Part shown: positions 7,787 through 11,125 of the stretch, one piece after another
Layout of the letters: each line of letters begins with the position of its first letter
Numbering within the stretch: the first letter of the stretch is position 1
DNA from: Chitinophagales bacterium
Lineage (GTDB): Bacteria; Bacteroidota; Bacteroidia; Chitinophagales; JADIYW01
Assembly (NCBI GenBank): GCA_020848315.1
Contig: JADLAH010000065.1
Span: forward strand, 1 to 11,125
Length of the DNA stretch: 11,125 bases
Direction of reading: 5' to 3'
Translations under genes and position numbers: made by a program
The notes under the pieces: generated by a model
Seen by the model: only the letters and a program-made list of their open reading frames with translations
Told to the model about the DNA's origin: nothing
The model's database searches: none

Positions 7787-8367
7787 CAGGCTGTTTTTTT
7801 CTTTTTGGAAGCAATAAACATTTCACAGGCTTTCTCTAAAGTGCGGGCCACTTCAAACGCGTTTTCCAGCGTTGTACCAATACACACCACGCCGTGATTA
7901 GCCATGAGCGCGGCATTGGAGGATTCGATAGACTTAGCCGTTTCGACCGTTATTTTTTTTGTATTCGGCAATGCATACGGCGCAGCTTTTATAACAGCAG
8001 CGCCCAGTATTTTGCGGTGAGTTTCATCCAGCACCTCCACGTCTTTCTGCGCGGCCGCCACGATGGAGGCGAACATCTGATGCGTATGAATGACGGAGTT
8101 AATATGCGTTCTTGTCTTATACACTTCTCCGTGGAGTTTCAATTCGGAGGAGGGCTTAATATTCCCTTCGTATTTCCAGGTATAGAAATCTACCAGCACC
8201 ATATCCTCCGGTGTAAGTTCATCGTATTTTCTGCCGCTGGGTGTAATGACCATCTGGCGGTCATTAACTTTTATACTGACATTTCCCCAGGTTCGGGCAA
8301 CCAACCCTTCCCGCAGCAACTGCAGTCCTGCGGCACATACCTTTTTTTTTGCTTCCTGAATATCCAT
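7786..8367 (-). CDS. Class II aldolase/adducin family protein (L-fuculose-phosphate aldolase-like)
   Basis: 193 residues, close to the usual 200-230. Family enzymes use zinc to cleave or epimerise sugar phosphates (fuculose-P and rhamnulose-P aldolases, ribulose-P 4-epimerase) or to decarboxylate keto-acid phosphates. The active-site set is complete: GNVS (28-31) and TPSG (42-45) in the phosphate-binding region, catalytic acid Glu75 in PSSE, and zinc ligands His94 and His96 in HTHQ and His158 in NHG. Spacing matches FucA closely. It has no signal peptide and is cytoplasmic. It lies 2 bp after an FGGY kinase, the classic sugar kinase-aldolase order, and overlaps a metal-less paralogue by one base. 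The likely job is splitting the phosphorylated product of the kinase, perhaps to dihydroxyacetone phosphate plus an aldehyde. Substrate identity, and aldolase versus epimerase or decarboxylase activity, cannot be fixed from sequence. The poly-T at 8342-8350 only encodes the Lys run near its N terminus. Confidence 0.9.
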   Translation of the reverse strand: MDIQEAKKKVCAAGLQLLREGLVARTWGNVSIKVNDRQMVITPSGRKYDELTPEDMVLVDFYTWKYEGNIKPSSELKLHGEVYKTRTHINSVIHTHQMFASIVAAAQKDVEVLDETHRKILGAAVIKAAPYALPNTKKITVETAKSIESSNAALMANHGVVCIGTTLENAFEVARTLEKACEMFIASKKKKTA

Positions 8368-8369
8368 AA

Positions 8370-9902
8370 TTATTTATTTTCAAAACGGGCACTGTTGATA
8401 GCCGCATAGGTGGTTCGCAAGGATCTGTACAACGCCTGATATCCGGTAAAAAGGGCATCATACACCGGACGGGTGGAAGGGTCGGGCACAAACACACGGG
8501 CAGGCTGTATCATGTTGCGGATGGCATTAAAATCTTTATACACGCCGCTGCCCACGAGCGCGCACATAGCGGCGCCTAAGGCGCCGGCATTCTTGGGCTG
8601 CGACATCGTAATAATTTTTCGTTGGGTGATATCCGCAATAATCTGCATCCACGTAGCATTGAATGTGCCACCACCGGTAATTTTCAGTTCCTCCACTTTC
8701 AGCCGGAAATCCTTTTCCATGTTTTCTATCGTCCAACGCAGATTGTATGCAATACCTTCAAAATGGGCACGGGCAACATGTGATCTTGTATGCTGATGTG
8801 ACAGATTGAAAATGGTGGAGCGGGTGGTGGTGGTACTTACCGGACAACGCTCCCCCAAAAACCATGGTGTCATAATCAGATAATCCGCACCCGGACCAAC
8901 AGATGCTATATCCTTTTCGAGCAAGGCGTATAATTCCTGTGATGATAATGTTGCTTTTTCCGCGGCATAAAACTGCTGTAAGAACCATTCGGTATTAACA
9001 CCTGCAGCCTCTGTGATGCCGACTATAAGATTTTTAGTCGGATCGGCACTTTGTATACACACCGCGCCATTCTTGAATTTAGGCGAACGTTCCGTTGAAA
9101 TGCCGACCCAGGCGGAAGTGCCGGTATAGATGTGCGCCTGACCTTCTCCGATAGCGGTTGTTCCCACTGCGGCACTTTGTGTATCATCGCAACCGCCATA
9201 AACCGCGACAGTCTCCGGCAATCCCAATTGACGAGCGGCTTCTGCTGTCAGCGTGCCAACTACATCCACGGAGCGCACCAGATCAGGCAGCTTCTGCATA
9301 TCAATGCCGGTGACTTTGTACAGCGGACGGTCCCAGTCTTTCTTCTGCAAATTAAAGGCATAAGAACACGCACCCGACCATTCGGCCACCATCTTTCCGG
9401 TGCATTTATATTTCAGGTATCCGTTTACATCCAGAAATTTATGGGTGTCTTTATACAGTTCCGGATTATTATCGCGAAGCCACATGAGTTTAGGAATCAC
9501 ATCCTTTCCTGTCAGTTCAATGCCGATAATAGATTTAAAAACACCCTTTCCTCCTACCCAACTCATCACCCTGCGGGCCTGCTTTTCTGCGCGACCATCC
9601 ACCCAGCTGATGTTTCTGTGCAATACTTTTCCACTTGCATTCACAGGGATGATGCCCATCGCCTGCGTGGTGAAAACCATGCCTTCTATCTGCTGTGGCG
9701 GAATCTGCGATTCCTGCACCAAGCGATGTGTGGCTTTGCAAATGGCATTCCAATAATCCTCAGGATCCTGCTCCACCCAACCGGGATTGGGCATATACAA
9801 GGGATAATCTTCTATGGCAGCGGCATATATCTTGCCTGTCTCATCGGTGAGGATGGATTTCACACTGCTGGTGCCGACATCATATGCTAAAAAATACCGC
9901 AA
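8370..9902 (-). CDS. FGGY-family carbohydrate kinase (xylulokinase-like, specificity unknown)
   Basis: 510 residues, the normal FGGY length with two actin-like domains. FGGY kinases transfer phosphate from ATP to a sugar or polyol. Visible motifs are: the first phosphate loop YDVGTSSVK (7-15) with Asp8, WVEQDP (42-47) as in xylulokinases, WVDGRA (100-105), catalytic base Asp239 in GGCDDTQ, the ATP-domain GTSAW (261-265), and the C-terminal signature around AHFEGIAYN (379-387) and GGGTFN (410-415). The substrate loop reads TTQAMG (78-83) where xylulokinases have a Gln-Met-His-Gly motif, so D-xylulose is doubtful. The start is a TTG at 9902. No ATG is available upstream or before the conserved first strand, and AGGA sits 5 nt before the TTG. 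It begins 2 bp after the aminotransferase stop and ends 2 bp before the aldolase, so it is translationally coupled to both. Confidence 0.92.
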   Translation of the reverse strand: MRYFLAYDVGTSSVKSILTDETGKIYAAAIEDYPLYMPNPGWVEQDPEDYWNAICKATHRLVQESQIPPQQIEGMVFTTQAMGIIPVNASGKVLHRNISWVDGRAEKQARRVMSWVGGKGVFKSIIGIELTGKDVIPKLMWLRDNNPELYKDTHKFLDVNGYLKYKCTGKMVAEWSGACSYAFNLQKKDWDRPLYKVTGIDMQKLPDLVRSVDVVGTLTAEAARQLGLPETVAVYGGCDDTQSAAVGTTAIGEGQAHIYTGTSAWVGISTERSPKFKNGAVCIQSADPTKNLIVGITEAAGVNTEWFLQQFYAAEKATLSSQELYALLEKDIASVGPGADYLIMTPWFLGERCPVSTTTTRSTIFNLSHQHTRSHVARAHFEGIAYNLRWTIENMEKDFRLKVEELKITGGGTFNATWMQIIADITQRKIITMSQPKNAGALGAAMCALVGSGVYKDFNAIRNMIQPARVFVPDPSTRPVYDALFTGYQALYRSLRTTYAAINSARFENK

Positions 9903-9911
9903 TATTATCCT
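9900..9911 (-). promoter_or_regulatory. Ribosome binding site and TTG start of the FGGY kinase
   Basis: Read on the - strand, AGGA (9911-9908) lies 5 nt before the TTG (9902-9900). It overlaps the last sense codon of the aminotransferase, and the aminotransferase TAA falls in the spacer. This is the one clear Shine-Dalgarno match among the starts examined here. It supports TTG as the true start and suggests the kinase is translated by terminating or re-initiating ribosomes. Confidence 0.6.
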
Positions 9912-11125
9912 GCCTTTTCTACGTTTTTAAATACTCTTTCAAATCTGTTGAGCGCGTCATCAATCACCTCATCTGTATCCGCCAGACTGGTGTAGAGCCT
10001 GCTTCCAGCTAAGGTAACAATTCCTTCGGCCATATAAGCTGCACCGTATTGTTCCATCAGTTTTTTTCTGTGGTCTATTTCTTTCAGTACCTTCTTAATT
10101 TTGAGGTACTCGATTTTCACATAGAGTGTTCCTGCCGTTTCGAGGTGGACGATAGCACCCTGATTGAATGCAACAAACGGCAACCCGTACTTATCTATCA
10201 GTTGGTTCAGTCCTTTTGTCAGCCTGTCGCCGGCTCTGCCTGCATGTTCGCAGGCTTTGGTGCGCTCAATTTCCACCAGCGTATGATAGCCGGCACAGCA
10301 GCTCAGCGGATTTCCGGCCAGCGTTCCGCCCACCTTTACTTTTTTGCCGCCTTCAAGTCCGGCTGCCAGTCCCTGCATGTATTTTGCTTTTCCGCCAATA
10401 CCACCGGCTGCAGGATAACCACCGGCCACCACTTTCCCGAAGATGGTAAGATCCGGCATCACGTTGAGATAGCCTTGAGCACCGCTCATGCCGATACGGA
10501 AGGCGGTTACTACTTCATCAAAGATCAACAGGGCGCCGTGTTTGTCGCACAACTCGCGCACCTGACTGCAATACTCTTTGTACAATGGATAGGTGCCACT
10601 TTCCGGTCCCATCGGTTCCAGAATAACCGCGGCAGTGCCACCCCTGAATTTGTTGAACATCATCATGCGTTCCAGCGCCTTGATATCATTCGGCGGCACG
10701 GACTGAGTATGCCAGGAACTCATGAAAGGAATGCCTTTCGCATCGAAGATGAAAGTGCCGGGAATGCGCAGACTGTACACCATCTGATCGCTCCAACCGT
10801 GATAGGCACCACCCATTTTGATGACTTTCTTGTTGCCCGTCACCAGGCGTGCGAGGCGCAGTGCACCCATCACCGCTTCGGTGCCGCTGCCCAGCATACG
10901 GAACATCTCTACAGATGGCATATGCTTGCAGATGATTTTGGCGAGTTTCATTTCATACTCGTGAAATAAACCGGTGGAAGGACCGCATTCATTGATTAAT
11001 TCTATCGCTTTTTCTTTTACGATTTCATAATTACTGCCCAACACGGTAGGTCCGCCAGCCTGCAGAAAATCGATGTATTTATTGCCATCCAGATCATACA
11101 GGTAAGCACCTTCCGCCTTGGTAAA
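9905..11125 (-). CDS. Class III aminotransferase, glutamate-1-semialdehyde aminomutase-like, 5' end cut by window edge
   Basis: The frame is open to the right edge; 406 residues are visible, and the family usually has about 430-450, so some 30-45 N-terminal residues are missing. The GTG at 11044 is an internal Val codon, since the conserved strand DLDGNKYIDFLQAGGP is encoded before it. This is a PLP enzyme. In visible numbering, GSGTEA (79-84) binds the cofactor phosphate, YHGW (108-111) stacks on the ring, Asp203 in DEVVTAFR contacts the pyridine nitrogen, and Lys231 in GKVVAGGYP forms the Schiff base. The 28-residue Asp-Lys spacing matches glutamate-1-semialdehyde aminomutase. It is probably not the tetrapyrrole enzyme HemL itself: the region after the Lys differs (YPAAGG in place of LPVGAFGG-like) and the operon is catabolic. 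It more likely moves an amino group on the operon's substrate. The gene is the first visible one of a coupled set, 2 bp before the kinase. Confidence 0.93.
   Translation of the reverse strand, partial: FTKAEGAYLYDLDGNKYIDFLQAGGPTVLGSNYEIVKEKAIELINECGPSTGLFHEYEMKLAKIICKHMPSVEMFRMLGSGTEAVMGALRLARLVTGNKKVIKMGGAYHGWSDQMVYSLRIPGTFIFDAKGIPFMSSWHTQSVPPNDIKALERMMMFNKFRGGTAAVILEPMGPESGTYPLYKEYCSQVRELCDKHGALLIFDEVVTAFRIGMSGAQGYLNVMPDLTIFGKVVAGGYPAAGGIGGKAKYMQGLAAGLEGGKKVKVGGTLAGNPLSCCAGYHTLVEIERTKACEHAGRAGDRLTKGLNQLIDKYGLPFVAFNQGAIVHLETAGTLYVKIEYLKIKKVLKEIDHRKKLMEQYGAAYMAEGIVTLAGSRLYTSLADTDEVIDDALNRFERVFKNVEKAG

Noticed and set aside
8341..8350. Poly-T tract as a terminator (also near 7791-7803)
   Set aside because: On the - strand these are A runs encoding Lys at protein termini, and no stem-loop precedes them in either direction.
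9132..9890. Open frame of 252 codons on the + strand opposite the FGGY kinase
   Set aside because: Antisense to the conserved N-terminal domain of the kinase and without domain character or a start signal.
10049..10969. Open frame of 306 codons on the + strand opposite the aminotransferase
   Set aside because: It lies wholly antisense to a gene with complete PLP motifs, and its translation (Cys/His/Phe-rich) shows no recognisable domain; it is a codon-bias shadow.
9905..11125. Aminotransferase as HemL of tetrapyrrole biosynthesis
   Set aside because: The segment after the PLP lysine departs from the HemL pattern and it is coupled to a sugar kinase and aldolase; HemL-like, but probably with another substrate.

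Overview
The window looks like chromosomal DNA of a Bacteroidota bacterium, most likely near Chitinophagaceae. The clues are moderate GC, start sites mostly without Shine-Dalgarno sequences and with A/T-rich leaders, a split two-gene transketolase, and a periplasmic sulfatase next to M19 dipeptidases. The placement is inferred from gene content; there is no rRNA or tRNA marker here. The window is gene-dense. No intergenic stretch exceeds about 90 bases, and there is no sign of phage, IS element, CRISPR array or RNA gene.

Layout. On the + strand, the left edge holds the end of a transketolase N-terminal subunit (1-450), then the complete C-terminal subunit (530-1492). This pair ends at a strong bidirectional hairpin terminator (1509-1546). 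Everything else lies on the - strand and converges on that terminator. In transcription order (right to left) it encodes: a class III, HemL-like aminotransferase (cut by the right edge); an FGGY carbohydrate kinase (TTG start); a class II aldolase with all metal ligands; a second class II aldolase-fold protein that has lost them; a secreted S1 sulfatase; a membrane-anchored M19 dipeptidase; an amidase-signature hydrolase; and a second, divergent M19-like hydrolase.

The first four genes are fused by spacings of 2 bp, 2 bp and -1 bp, with the sulfatase 9 bp further on. The remaining three are more loosely attached (37, 62 and 85 bp), with a possible attenuator hairpin before the amidase. A single eight-gene transcription unit is the simplest reading.

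How the genes may work together (inference). The sulfatase (signal peptide) and one dipeptidase (N-terminal anchor) would act in the periplasm, removing sulfate and cutting a peptide or amide bond. The amidase and the second M19-like enzyme have no signal and would act in the cytoplasm. The aminotransferase would exchange an amino group for a carbonyl, the FGGY kinase would phosphorylate the resulting sugar-like compound, and the aldolase (perhaps a hetero-oligomer with its metal-less paralogue) would split it into central metabolites that the neighbouring transketolase could use. I cannot match this combination to a named pathway. The most notable observations are the active/inactive aldolase pair inside the tightly coupled core and the HxH-for-HxD change in the divergent M19 protein. 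No transporter, regulator or glycoside hydrolase is visible; the operon's promoter lies beyond the right edge.
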